Assembly (NCBI GenBank): GCA_014359885.1
Contig: JACIYN010000013.1
Span: forward strand, 62,001-126,000
Source of the DNA: Desulfacinum sp.
GTDB taxonomy: Bacteria; Desulfobacterota; Syntrophobacteria; Syntrophobacterales; DSM-9756
DNA length: 64,000 bases
Reading direction: 5' to 3'
Shown here: positions 18,418 to 27,450 of the stretch, one piece after another
Numbering within the stretch: the first letter of the stretch is position 1
Layout of the letters: each line of letters opens with the position of its first letter
Made by a program: the position numbers and the translations under genes
The notes under the pieces: generated by a model
What the model saw: the letters and a program-made list of their open reading frames with translations, nothing else
The model's database searches: none
Told to the model about the DNA's origin: nothing

Positions 18418-21400
18418 ATGAAAGCACGTGCGTATCCCCTCATCCTTGCCCTGTGTCTGCTTGCGACTTTTTATGGGGGAGTCGGCCTCGCCGGCGAGTG
18501 CGATCCGCCGCCCTTCATCTCCGCCGGGGCCTCCCCCATGGTCATGATGGTCATGGAACGGGATCATAAGCTCTATTACGAGGCCTACAACGACGCCCAA
18601 GATCTGGACGGAGACGGCCTGCTGGATGTGGGGTACAAGCACTCCATCGACTACTACGGCTATTTCGACCCTTACAAGTGCTACACCTACAGCACCACCG
18701 GGCAGCACAAGTTCATCCCCACCCGCTATTCGGCCACCAAGTACTGCGGCGGCAGCGGCGAATGGAGCGGCAATTTTCTCAACTGGCTGTCCATGTCCCG
18801 GATGGATGTTCTGAAACGGGTGCTCTACGGGGGCCAGAGATCTTCGGACAGTTCCGATGAGACGGTTTTGGAAGGTGTCTACATCCCCCAGGATGCCCAT
18901 AGCTGGGGGAAAGAGTACGCCGGCAGCGACACCCGTCAGCTCACCCCTTTCGACCCGCCCTCTTCCGGCCGTCGCCATCTGTTTTGCGTCACAAGCCTGG
19001 GCTCCGGCCAGCCCCACGTGATTCGGGTCGCTCAAAACGACACCCACCGAGTCTGGGAATGGGCCACCACGGAACGCGCGGTGTGCAGTGGACCCGAAAC
19101 TCCCTGGGGATACCGCCAGGGGCCGGTGGGCACACGGAACGACATCCTGGACTACACCGTAAGGGTCCAGGTCTGCAGCACCGATTGGGACAAGGGCCTG
19201 GAGCAGGACTACTGTAAGCTTTACCCCGGCGGCGGTACCACCCCGAAGCCCGTGGGCCTCCTTCAAAAATACGGCGAGGGAGACGGTTCCAAGGTCTGTT
19301 CCAAGACTTACAAACCCTGCCAGGCGGACAACGACTGCGGGACCGGCGAAGGGCTCTGCGTCTTCCAAAGTCCCCTCTACATGGGACTGCTGACCGGATC
19401 CTACGAGAAGAACCTGAGCGGTGGCGTTCTGAGAAAGAACATCTGGACGGTGATGGATGAAATCAATTCCCAGTCGGGAAGCTTCCAGAGTTCGGAAAAC
19501 GTGCAGGGGAACATCATCCTCACCCTGGACCGCATGCGCCCCGTCGGATTTCGATATTCCGATTATTCCTATCAGGCCAGCGACGGGGGCACGTGCGGCT
19601 GGATCACCGCAAGGGCCCTCCAGGAAGGCGAATGCCGCATGTGGGGAAACCCCGTGGGCGAAATGATGTACGAGGCCCTTCGTTTCATCACCGGCAAGGG
19701 CTCCCCCACAAGCGCCTTTACCTACAGCGGCAACGACGACGCCGGACTTGATCTCTCCAAACCGGACTGGTTCATCAAGAAAGGGAACCAGAACCTGGTG
19801 CCCTTCGACCTGTTTCCCGATTGTTCCAAGCCGAACCTGCTTGTTCTCAGCGACATCAACCCCAGCTACGACTCGGACCAGCTTCCCGGCAGCGCCTTCG
19901 GATCCTTCACCGGCGATCTGGCCGGCCTCAACGTGAGCAGCCTGGCGAACGTTATCGGAACCGCCGAGGGGCTCAGCAGCGGCAACTTCTTCGTGGGCCA
20001 GAGCGGCAGCGTGTATGACTTCATCTGCACAGCGAAAAACATCACCAATCTGAGCTCCATTCGGGGGTTGTGCCCCGAAGAACCCACCAAGCAGGGAAGC
20101 TTCTATTCCGCCGCTGTGGCCTATTACGGCAAATCCCAGATCACCGCCCAGGAAGGCATTCCCGATGTCACCACCTATGCGGTGGCCATGTCCTCACCGA
20201 TCCCCGACATCAACGTGAAGGTGGGGAACAACTATGTACGTCTCGTTCCCATCGGCAAATCGGTCAGCGGAAGCCACGGCACGAAGGACGCCTGCGCCGA
20301 CAAGTGCACCGTCACCCGGGACACCGACGGGCTGCACATCAGCAACTGCACCTCCACCGCCTATTGCCCCTCCAACCAGATCGTCGATTTCTACGTGGAC
20401 ACCGTCACCTATGACGCCGGCGGGAACCTGACCTACGCCAAGTTCCGAGTGAATTTCGAGGACGTGGAGCAGGGCGCCGACCATGACATGGACGCCATCG
20501 TGATCTACGAGATAGAGCCCGTGGGCTCCTCCCAGGTGAAAGTCAAACTCACATCCGAGTACGCCGCCGGGTCCATCGACCAGGTCCTCGGATTTATCGT
20601 CTCGGGGACCACCGCCGATGGCGTTTACCTGCCGGTAAGAGACAAGGATGCCACAAGCGACGGCGACACGCCGTCCACGGTGGGTGACCTCCCGTTGGAC
20701 TGGGAAAAGACCTTCACCGTTTCCGGCAACCCGGCGGGAACCCTTAAAAACCCCTTGTGGTTCGCCGCCAAGTGGGGAGGTTTCGACGACATCAACGGCA
20801 ACGATATTCCGGACCTTCAGAATGAGTGGGACAAGGACGGCGACGGAGTCCCGGACAACTACTTCTTTGTGGCCAACCCGCTGGAACTGGAACAGAAGCT
20901 GGAAAAGGCCATGGTGGCCATCCTTTCCAAGGCGGGCAGTGCCGGAGCCGTGGCCACGGTGACCCAGGAGGTTTTGGGGCAGGACCTGGTCATCCGGGGA
21001 GCCTTCACCACCTACGAACAAGACGCCAGCACCTACGCGTGGAAGGGACACCTGGAGGCCTATTGGCCCTATGAAGGCTGTGCGGCCATGACCAGTATGG
21101 GCCAGAGCGTGTGCGAATCCTACGCGGGGTGCGAATGGTTCGCCGGCCAGTGCATGGGCTCCCTCTACAGCTTCCAAAAGACAGAAAACCTGGAAAAGTT
21201 CTGTTCGGACCCCGGCTTTTCCGACGGGAACTGCTGGGATGCGGGGAAAATCCTTTCCACCGCCTCCCCTGGCTCCCGGTGCCTGTTTACATCGCTCAGC
21301 GGCACCATGACCAAGCTCGATGACGGCACCTCCACATGCAGCCGCCCGTTCTACACTTCCCTGGCGACCAACACGGCGTCCATTCGATCGGCCCTGGCCA

Positions 21401-23544
21401 ACAATCTGGACTTCGACGGAGATGCGGACACCGACAACGACGACGCCGACGCCTTGATCCGATGGATCCGGGGCCACTGGGACAACTCCTGGGAAGGGAC
21501 GGCCCGGGATCGCGACGGGTGGTCCTTGGGAGACATCGTTTACTCCACTCCCGTGGTGGTGGGGCCCCCGTCGGTCAGCTCCGTGGATCCCAACCTGGCC
21601 GGATCCTGTTCGGACTGCACGAGCAGCTGCGGGGCCACCTCCTTTTACTGTTACCGGGAGGCCCAGAAAACCCGGAAAAAGGTCGTCTACGTGGGCGCCA
21701 ATGACGGGATGCTCCATGCCTTCGTCGTCGGTGTCTGGTGGGCCGACTCCAGCCCCAATACCGACTCGGACGGCGACGGCGAGGCGGACGAAAGCCATTG
21801 GATCTACAACCCCGATGAGCCGGATAGCGAATGCGACGGCGCCACGTGCACCGGTAAGGACCAGGTGGGCAAGGAGCTGTGGGCCTACGTGCCCAGCAAT
21901 CTCCTGCCTGAACTCAAGGAACTGGCACGGGCGGACTATGGACACCAAACGGGATGCGCCCACCGAACCATGGTGGATCTGTCGCCCATGGCCTGGGAGG
22001 TCTTTATCGACCATGACGGCGACGGGGACCGGGAATGGCGCACCGTCCTTCTGGGTGGAGAAAGGGGAGGAGGGGACGTCTATTTCGCCCTGGACGTCAC
22101 CGACCCGGACAATCCCAAAGTCTTGTGGGAATATTCCATCCTCCGGAACATGGTGCTGAAGCTCACCGGCGGTTCCGGCACCACCGATGCCACGCCGTTT
22201 CTGGACAAGACCGTCTACGATCAGGCGCGCACCTTGCCGGTCTCATGGACCATCCCCTACGTGGGCTACCTGAACGTTCCCAGCGGCGTCTGCTTCGACA
22301 CCAACACCCGGGTTGAGCCCCTGCAGGCGGGGAGCCCCGGCGTTTCCACGGCCTGCCGGGGCGCCGGCGCCCTGAGCGGCTGGTTCGCCATCCTCGGCGC
22401 CACCCCCAGGATCTTCCAGCCCGATGTGGAACTGCCGGCTTCGCTGTCCTCGGCGGAAAAGACCGCTCTGCTCAAACCCTACCTGGTGGCCGTGGACATC
22501 GAAAAAGGCATCAACATCTTTCAACACCTGTGGCCCACGATCGTCCACCAGTGGTCCTCCCAGTGGCCGACGGTGACTTCGGGGGCCAACACCATCCCCT
22601 ATGCATTGGGGGACCCGCTGGTGCTGGACATCTGGAACGCCAACGGCACCGTCTCAAGTGACGGGGTCCTGGACCACATCTATTTCGGAGACCTGAACGG
22701 AAATTTCTACGGACTGAAATTCAACCTGGACTCCTCATCCCCCGGAATCAAAATGGAGGCGTGGAAGACCAAGCCGGCTTCCGGGACCAACCTCTACCGA
22801 TCGTCCCGTCAGCCCATCACCGTCATGCCGGTGGCGACCCTGGATCCCGACAAGTACCTGCGGATTTTCTTCGGCACGGGCAAGTTCGACAACGTCATCG
22901 GGGGCCAGGACGACCGCACGGACACGGCCACCATGTCCTTCTATGGATTGAAGGATAGCACCGTGCGCCCCACCGCCTTTTCCGGGGGGATCACGGTGGA
23001 CGGCCTGGCCGTGAGCGCCGACTTCCAGTGCGGTTCCTCGTCCTTCGAATCCGGCTGCCAGTGGGTGGAAAGCGACGGTTCGCCGGATTGCTGCGAGAGC
23101 ACATGTTCCGGGGCCTGCTGGACCTGCGTCCAGGATCTTTTCGTCACGGGAGAGCGGGTGGTGGACTCGGCCCTCATCGCCGGCGGGGTGGTCTTCTTCA
23201 CCAGTTTCGTCCCGAAGGACGATCCCTGTGCGGCCGGCGGGGACGCCTACCTCTACGCCGTGGATTACCAGTGCGGGGCTTTGTCCACCGACCCCTTCAG
23301 CACCTCCGGCTTCACGCAGGTGAGCACCACCACGGCGAACCTGGGAGCCGGACAATACACCACCGTGAAGGACGGCACGCAGGTGAAGGCGTACGTTTTG
23401 AAAATCGGGGAGGGCATGCCGAGCCGGCCCGTCATGGACTCTTCCGGCCAGTACATCTTCATCCAGACAAGCAACGGGCGCATCCACCGGCTGCGCGTCA
23501 ATCTTCCGGACCCGGTGGAACGCATGGGCTGGAAACAGCAATAG
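18418..23544 (+). CDS. pilY1: PilY1-type pilus tip/adhesin protein
   Basis: 1708 aa exported protein. The N-terminal signal (LILALCLLATFYGG) is followed by a region with MVMMVMERDHKLYYEAYNDA and an acidic DLDGDGLLDVG loop. The C-terminal third is the PilC/PilY1 beta-propeller: SLGDIVYSTPVVVG, KKVVYVGANDGMLHAFVVG, ELWAYVPSNLLPELK, then a calcium-type loop DHDGDGDREW before RTVLLGGERGGGDVYFALD. Very many cysteines, several in clusters (for example SCSDCTSSCGATSFYC), imply multiple disulfides. PilY1 acts at the pilus tip or outer membrane in pilus extension, adhesion and surface sensing. It is followed by a DsbC-like gene and faces the minor-pilin operon. Confidence 0.93.
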   Translation: MKARAYPLILALCLLATFYGGVGLAGECDPPPFISAGASPMVMMVMERDHKLYYEAYNDAQDLDGDGLLDVGYKHSIDYYGYFDPYKCYTYSTTGQHKFIPTRYSATKYCGGSGEWSGNFLNWLSMSRMDVLKRVLYGGQRSSDSSDETVLEGVYIPQDAHSWGKEYAGSDTRQLTPFDPPSSGRRHLFCVTSLGSGQPHVIRVAQNDTHRVWEWATTERAVCSGPETPWGYRQGPVGTRNDILDYTVRVQVCSTDWDKGLEQDYCKLYPGGGTTPKPVGLLQKYGEGDGSKVCSKTYKPCQADNDCGTGEGLCVFQSPLYMGLLTGSYEKNLSGGVLRKNIWTVMDEINSQSGSFQSSENVQGNIILTLDRMRPVGFRYSDYSYQASDGGTCGWITARALQEGECRMWGNPVGEMMYEALRFITGKGSPTSAFTYSGNDDAGLDLSKPDWFIKKGNQNLVPFDLFPDCSKPNLLVLSDINPSYDSDQLPGSAFGSFTGDLAGLNVSSLANVIGTAEGLSSGNFFVGQSGSVYDFICTAKNITNLSSIRGLCPEEPTKQGSFYSAAVAYYGKSQITAQEGIPDVTTYAVAMSSPIPDINVKVGNNYVRLVPIGKSVSGSHGTKDACADKCTVTRDTDGLHISNCTSTAYCPSNQIVDFYVDTVTYDAGGNLTYAKFRVNFEDVEQGADHDMDAIVIYEIEPVGSSQVKVKLTSEYAAGSIDQVLGFIVSGTTADGVYLPVRDKDATSDGDTPSTVGDLPLDWEKTFTVSGNPAGTLKNPLWFAAKWGGFDDINGNDIPDLQNEWDKDGDGVPDNYFFVANPLELEQKLEKAMVAILSKAGSAGAVATVTQEVLGQDLVIRGAFTTYEQDASTYAWKGHLEAYWPYEGCAAMTSMGQSVCESYAGCEWFAGQCMGSLYSFQKTENLEKFCSDPGFSDGNCWDAGKILSTASPGSRCLFTSLSGTMTKLDDGTSTCSRPFYTSLATNTASIRSALANNLDFDGDADTDNDDADALIRWIRGHWDNSWEGTARDRDGWSLGDIVYSTPVVVGPPSVSSVDPNLAGSCSDCTSSCGATSFYCYREAQKTRKKVVYVGANDGMLHAFVVGVWWADSSPNTDSDGDGEADESHWIYNPDEPDSECDGATCTGKDQVGKELWAYVPSNLLPELKELARADYGHQTGCAHRTMVDLSPMAWEVFIDHDGDGDREWRTVLLGGERGGGDVYFALDVTDPDNPKVLWEYSILRNMVLKLTGGSGTTDATPFLDKTVYDQARTLPVSWTIPYVGYLNVPSGVCFDTNTRVEPLQAGSPGVSTACRGAGALSGWFAILGATPRIFQPDVELPASLSSAEKTALLKPYLVAVDIEKGINIFQHLWPTIVHQWSSQWPTVTSGANTIPYALGDPLVLDIWNANGTVSSDGVLDHIYFGDLNGNFYGLKFNLDSSSPGIKMEAWKTKPASGTNLYRSSRQPITVMPVATLDPDKYLRIFFGTGKFDNVIGGQDDRTDTATMSFYGLKDSTVRPTAFSGGITVDGLAVSADFQCGSSSFESGCQWVESDGSPDCCESTCSGACWTCVQDLFVTGERVVDSALIAGGVVFFTSFVPKDDPCAAGGDAYLYAVDYQCGALSTDPFSTSGFTQVSTTTANLGAGQYTTVKDGTQVKAYVLKIGEGMPSRPVMDSSGQYIFIQTSNGRIHRLRVNLPDPVERMGWKQQ

Positions 23545-23578
23545 GAAAAGTATAAGCTCGACAACAAGCTCGATTTCC

Positions 23579-23626
23579 GAAGGCGGCTCAAGACCGGGCC
23601 ATGGATCGGCCGGCGGAGCCGCCTTC
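23579..23626. repeat. Inverted repeat between pilY1 and the DsbC-like gene
   Basis: Perfect 11-base arms GAAGGCGGCTC and GAGCCGCCTTC separated by 26 bases. It may form an RNA hairpin that lowers transcription into the downstream gene; there is no U-run, so it is not a classical terminator. A related GGCGGC/GCCGCC hairpin is at 15313-15327. Confidence 0.6.
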
Positions 23627-23663
23627 ACCCCTTCCACCCACCTTTCGGAAAAGGAGATCTTTC

Positions 23664-24446
23664 ATGGACGCAACGAACCGTATCGCCCTCCTCGTTGTAC
23701 TGGCGGGCCTGTTGCTCACTTTCGCACCCAATCCCGTCCCGGCATCCGATTCCCCTTGCCCGGACAGGACCACCCTCCAACAGGGAGCGGAAAAGATATT
23801 CCCCCAAGGGACGATCATCCAGGAGATTTCCCCCGGCCCCGTCCCGGGGCTGTGCCAGGTGCAGGTCCTCTTCCAGGGACAGAAAAGAATCCTCTATTCG
23901 GATAGATCGGGAAAGTACTTCATCCTCGGTCAGGTCATCGACGTGGAGGCCAGGGCCAACCTCACCCGAACGGCGACGGAAGAAGCGAACCGCCTGACGC
24001 CCGAAGAACTGGACAGGCTGAAGGGCTGGACGGCCTTCGAGAGCGGCACCGGATCCAATTACGTCTATATCGTGACGGACCCCCAGTGCCCCTATTGCCG
24101 ACAGGCCGAAGAGCGCCTGGAGGAGCTGGGCAGGCAGGGGCGCATGCGTGCGCGCTATATCCTCTTTCCCCTGCCGTCTCACAAGGGAGCGCGCGAACAG
24201 TGCATTGCACTCCTATGCGACAAGAAGGGCCTGGAAGAATTCAAGCAGGGCTACTCGTCGGGAAACCAGTGCGCGGAAGGAGCCGGCACGGTGGATGAAA
24301 CCGCCGCGTTTCTCAGATCCAAAGGGATCTCGGGAACCCCCACCTACATCTTTCCGGACGGAACCTTTCATTCGGGATTGATGGGCAACGACGAGCTGGT
24401 GACCCGAGTGGAGAAGGCCATGGAACGAAGCGCAAGCGGCAGGTGA
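23664..24446 (+). CDS. DsbC/DsbG-like periplasmic thiol:disulfide interchange protein
   Basis: 260 aa. The ATG at 23664 follows AAAGGAGA. A signal peptide (LLVVLAGLLLTFA) leads to a mature protein with a small N-terminal DsbC-type dimerisation region (residues about 35-95), a helical linker and a thioredoxin fold with CPYC at 142-145 and the cis-Pro motif GTPTYIF. Family members isomerise or transfer disulfides in the periplasm. It lies immediately after the cysteine-rich PilY1, so a dedicated role in PilY1 folding is a strong contextual inference. Extra Cys residues (REQCIALLC, NQCAEG) sit in the inserted helical region. Confidence 0.88.
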   Translation: MDATNRIALLVVLAGLLLTFAPNPVPASDSPCPDRTTLQQGAEKIFPQGTIIQEISPGPVPGLCQVQVLFQGQKRILYSDRSGKYFILGQVIDVEARANLTRTATEEANRLTPEELDRLKGWTAFESGTGSNYVYIVTDPQCPYCRQAEERLEELGRQGRMRARYILFPLPSHKGAREQCIALLCDKKGLEEFKQGYSSGNQCAEGAGTVDETAAFLRSKGISGTPTYIFPDGTFHSGLMGNDELVTRVEKAMERSASGR

Positions 24447-24844
24447 TCCAGGGATCCTGCCGGGAAACGACCGGTCCCGTCTTCCAACGTCCGTTCGCCG
24501 TCCCCGCGGCAGCGGGAGTCCGGCTTGAGCAAGTCATGGACCCCGCGGCAGCGGGAATGCCGGTCTGCGGATTTTCCGGATACGCTCCGAGGAGCTTGCT
24601 TAAAAACGCTCCAGGGACGACCGCTTTTCGCGTAGCGCAGCCCTCCAGGGCTGCGGAAGATCTCCCGCACGTCGGATGGGCTACCAGGCATGGTGCCTGT
24701 TATGTCATGGGGTTGCGACGGCGGCCCTTTTCCGCGGGGCTGAAGCCCCGCAGCTACGAAGAGGACGAATATTCCCGGCCTGGCAAGTCGGAGATCCATT
24801 ATCGGACACGCTTCGAAGGGATCTTCCTGGCGGGTGACTTCTTC
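24447..24844. repeat. Intergenic region filled with dispersed palindromes
   Basis: 398 bases between convergent genes with no supportable gene. It holds two direct copies of CCCCGCGGCAGCGGGA (24502-24517 and 24541-24556), a GTAGCGCAGCCCTCCAGGGC hairpin near 24635, and GCGGGGCTGAAGCCCCGC near 24735. Related elements recur at 62.8-63.1 kb. These look like non-autonomous repetitive elements; some may help terminate convergent transcripts. Confidence 0.65.
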
Positions 24845-25375
24845 TTACCGGGAGCGGACCTGGCCGATCTTTCGGATGAAGCTCACCACACGGGACTGGG
24901 CGTCTCCGCCCCGCTGATCCGGAAGCGGCTGCACCCCCTGGCCCCGGGCCAGGTAGTAGTAGCCGCGGAACTTATTGATGTCCCAGCCTGGAACCGTCCT
25001 TGCGTCCAAAAAGGTGATCTGGGGCGTGAGTGTACCCGGGCCCGTTCCCAGGCTCTGGTCGGGTTGCATGTAGGGGATCTGGGCGGGGGTGACGTCCTGG
25101 TTCGGCGTGAGATCCCTGAGGATCTCCTCGTTGGAGCGTTCCGTAAGGCACCGCCAACTGAGCTGCAAGGCCCCTTCCGCCAGGTTGAACGTCACGTCGT
25201 GGCGCTCCACGGACTGGGTGATCCGGTAGGTGCTGCCGCTCTGGACCACGAGCCACACCCCTAGGAGGCTCAAAAGAGCCACCATGCAGATGGCCAGCAC
25301 CATGGCCATGCCCTCCTCAGCCCATGTCGCCCCTCCGTACCGGCTCTGCCGAGTCCGTGGCTCTCTTGTCTCCAT
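24845..25375 (-). CDS. pilX: PilX-like minor pilin assembly protein
   Basis: 176 aa. It begins with a polar leader, then EEGMAMVLAICMVALLSLLGVWLVV, a prepilin-like helix with Glu just before the hydrophobic core, typical of PilX N-terminal domains. The rest is soluble. PilX-type minor pilins form part of the priming complex with PilV, PilW, FimT/FimU and PilY1. It is the last gene of the minor-pilin operon, 21 bases after pilW, and has GAGGAAGG before its ATG. Sequence outside the N-terminus is variable, so the name rests on helix type and order. Confidence 0.8.
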   Translation of the reverse strand: METREPRTRQSRYGGATWAEEGMAMVLAICMVALLSLLGVWLVVQSGSTYRITQSVERHDVTFNLAEGALQLSWRCLTERSNEEILRDLTPNQDVTPAQIPYMQPDQSLGTGPGTLTPQITFLDARTVPGWDINKFRGYYYLARGQGVQPLPDQRGGDAQSRVVSFIRKIGQVRSR

Positions 25376-25396
25376 GTGGCCTTCCTCTTTCCAGGC

Positions 25397-26593
25397 TCAG
25401 GTGTTTCGAGGATGGATGAGCACCGTGTAGGTTCGGTACAGGTAGCCGCAATCGGCCGCCGCTCCACCGGCCGTGCGATTCTCCACGGCGGGCCGGCAGA
25501 AGGAGGGATCGTTCAGGCGGTCCCGATCCCGGGTGGGGCTCCTCAGGACGACCGACACACGCAGCACCTGGATCCGGCTGGGATCGAAGGGCGACATTTC
25601 GCAGAAGCCTCCCCCCACGCCCACACCGGCGCAGCCGGCCGCGCCGTACCAGTTTCCCGCATCGTCCTGGTAGGCCACCTGGAGATCCGCCACGTTGGCG
25701 GCGACCACTTGGCGCCCGCCGGTGGACCGATCGCTTCGGCGAAGGACGAACACCTCCGGCGAACCCGCTGGATGGCAATCCGCATTGCCGTCATCCACGC
25801 AATAATAAAGGGCGGGCGCCAGAAAGGTGCCGGAAAGGGGATCGGCCGTGTTGACTTGCAGGCCCGAGGTCGAAGTGACGCGCGCCACCTTGTTGGTTCC
25901 GGAGTCACTGATCACGAACTGGTAGACGCCTCCCACCACGTCCGCTCCGTCCCCGTCGCTGTCCGCATCCGGCAGGCCGTCGCCCCCGCACGAATCCGTA
26001 TCCACCCCGTCCCCGTCGATATCCAGATCGTCCGTACAGGAAGCGTCGTTGAGCGGATCGGCCACGGTCAGGGTGGTGGTCCCTGATCCCGACACAATGG
26101 AAAGGCACGCGGCGCACTGGGAATCCATCAGCCGGGCGGCTCCCGCGACCGGATCGAGCAGGTCCACGTCGTTCACGTATAGCCGGTCACTACCGTTGGC
26201 TCCGCCGTCCTGGATGTAGAAGGCCATGGTGGGATTGACCGACCAGCCCGCCTCCATGAGGTCCCGCTGGAGAAGGCGCAAGACGTCGCCGGCATCCTGG
26301 GCCACTTCCTTTTCGCTTCGGTCTCGGACATAGTTTCGGTGCTGAGCCGTGAAGATGCCCACCGCCGCCGCCATGACCACCCCTGTGATGGCGATGGAAA
26401 CCATGAGCTCCACCAGCGTCATGCCGGCGCTCCCCCAAAAGGTTCCGCCGGCGCCCGTTCGTTCGATCCCCGCCCCGGGGTGGGGGGCCCGGGGGCGGCA
26501 GGGCGGCGGCACCGTCCGGAGCCCCGCTTCCGCCCCTCCACGCCCCCGGCTACGGAACCAGGATTGTTCGAAGTACCGTCTGGCCTTGTCCAC
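25397..26593 (-). CDS. pilW: PilW-like minor pilin with calcium-type acidic repeats
   Basis: Prepilin site G/MTLVELMVS followed by a hydrophobic helix (ITGVVMAAAVGIF). From the GTG at 26593 the leader would be 57 residues, unusually long; an internal GTG (residue 28) would give about 30. No ideal start is seen, so the 5' limit is uncertain. The mature domain is about 340 aa. It carries an acidic insertion, DLDIDGDGVDTDSCGGDG then DADSDGDGAD, resembling thrombospondin type 3 calcium loops, plus several cysteines. It overlaps the end of pilV by 44 bases. Predicted minor pilin at the pilus tip with PilY1. Confidence 0.85.
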   Translation of the reverse strand: MDKARRYFEQSWFRSRGRGGAEAGLRTVPPPCRPRAPHPGAGIERTGAGGTFWGSAGMTLVELMVSIAITGVVMAAAVGIFTAQHRNYVRDRSEKEVAQDAGDVLRLLQRDLMEAGWSVNPTMAFYIQDGGANGSDRLYVNDVDLLDPVAGAARLMDSQCAACLSIVSGSGTTTLTVADPLNDASCTDDLDIDGDGVDTDSCGGDGLPDADSDGDGADVVGGVYQFVISDSGTNKVARVTSTSGLQVNTADPLSGTFLAPALYYCVDDGNADCHPAGSPEVFVLRRSDRSTGGRQVVAANVADLQVAYQDDAGNWYGAAGCAGVGVGGGFCEMSPFDPSRIQVLRVSVVLRSPTRDRDRLNDPSFCRPAVENRTAGGAAADCGYLYRTYTVLIHPRNT

Positions 26594-26975
26594 CTCTTTG
26601 CTCCGCCCACTGCACCGTCACGGTCACATTCAGCCGCCAGGGGAAGGTCCCATCCTGGGCGACGTTGGTAACGCGGGTATAGGTCACGTTGCCCTGCTGC
26701 AGGACGTCCGTGGTGGTGCCCACCGGCACCGTCCCGCCCGAGGCCAGCGTGCTGCGAAAGGTCTCCAGCTGTTGATTGGCAAACACAAGGGCCGAAGCCT
26801 CCCGCTTGGTCTTGAGATTCACCTGGCGACTCGTCCAGTGGAATCCCCAAAGCGCCATGAGGGCCACCCCAAGGACCAACAGCGAGACCAGGACCTCCAC
26901 AAGCGTGAACCCACCGCGGGTCCCTCCTTGGAGGCACGTCCGCCCCCGCTCGCCCGAGACGCTCCTATTGCACAT
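26550..26975 (-). CDS. pilV: PilV-like minor pilin
   Basis: 141 aa from the ATG at 26975. Leader MCNRSVSGERGRTCLQ, then the prepilin cleavage site GG/FTLVEVLVSLLVLGVALMAL, with Glu at +5. The C-terminal domain is short and beta-rich (TFPWRLNVTVTVQWAEQ), as in PilV/GspI-type pseudopilins. It overlaps the FimT-like gene by 11 bases and pilW by about 44, so the minor pilins are tightly coupled. The frame is open further upstream, but those starts would overlap the neighbour extensively. Confidence 0.85.
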   Translation of the reverse strand: MCNRSVSGERGRTCLQGGTRGGFTLVEVLVSLLVLGVALMALWGFHWTSRQVNLKTKREASALVFANQQLETFRSTLASGGTVPVGTTTDVLQQGNVTYTRVTNVAQDGTFPWRLNVTVTVQWAEQRGGQGQTVLRTILVP

Positions 26976-27450
26976 AGACCCGCCCCAAGATATTGACGGA
27001 AACCGTCGCCGACACATTGCCCGATGACTGAAAGGTGACGGTACCCAGCGTGCCGTTGGGTCTTCCGTCGTTTCCGATGGACAAAACCCGCCACCCCGCT
27101 CCATTGACGGGAAACGTGTTGCCCGAGATCGTCACCCTCGAAGACAGACTTTCCACGCGGATCCAGGGTTCCCCCGGGTCCCGCTGGCCATCCCCGTTGT
27201 CGTCGCGGAACAGTTTGTATTCCCTCTTGTTGGGGTTGAAGATCAGGCTGTGGGTCACTCCCTTCTCGTAGGCCAGGGCCTTGCCCTCCTGGATGACCGT
27301 CTCCAGGCGCCGGGCGGCGGTTCGCACATCCTCTTCGGCCGTCGCTCCGCTCAGCCCCCAGCCGATGAGTTTCAGCAGGATGGCCACCACAGCGACGGTC
27401 ACCATCAACTCCACAAGGGTAAACCCCTTTTGGTTCCGGAAAGGCTTCAT
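26965..27450 (-). CDS. FimT/FimU (GspH-like) minor pilin
   Basis: 161 aa with a short leader MKPFRNQKG cleaved before FTLVELMVTVAVVAIL. The downstream pattern (VRTAARRLETVIQEGKALAY ... VTHSLIFNPNKREY ... DDNGDGQRDPGEPW ... GTVTFQSSGNVS) is that of the GspH/FimT family. It also contains a DNGDGQRDPGE acidic loop that could bind calcium. It starts 4 bases inside the end of the upstream lipoprotein gene. Confidence 0.88.
   Translation of the reverse strand: MKPFRNQKGFTLVELMVTVAVVAILLKLIGWGLSGATAEEDVRTAARRLETVIQEGKALAYEKGVTHSLIFNPNKREYKLFRDDNGDGQRDPGEPWIRVESLSSRVTISGNTFPVNGAGWRVLSIGNDGRPNGTLGTVTFQSSGNVSATVSVNILGRVYVQ

Noticed and set aside
24443..25264. Plus-strand open frame running from the repeat region into the pilX gene.
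   Set aside because: It starts in palindromic repeats and continues antisense to the PilX-like minor pilin.
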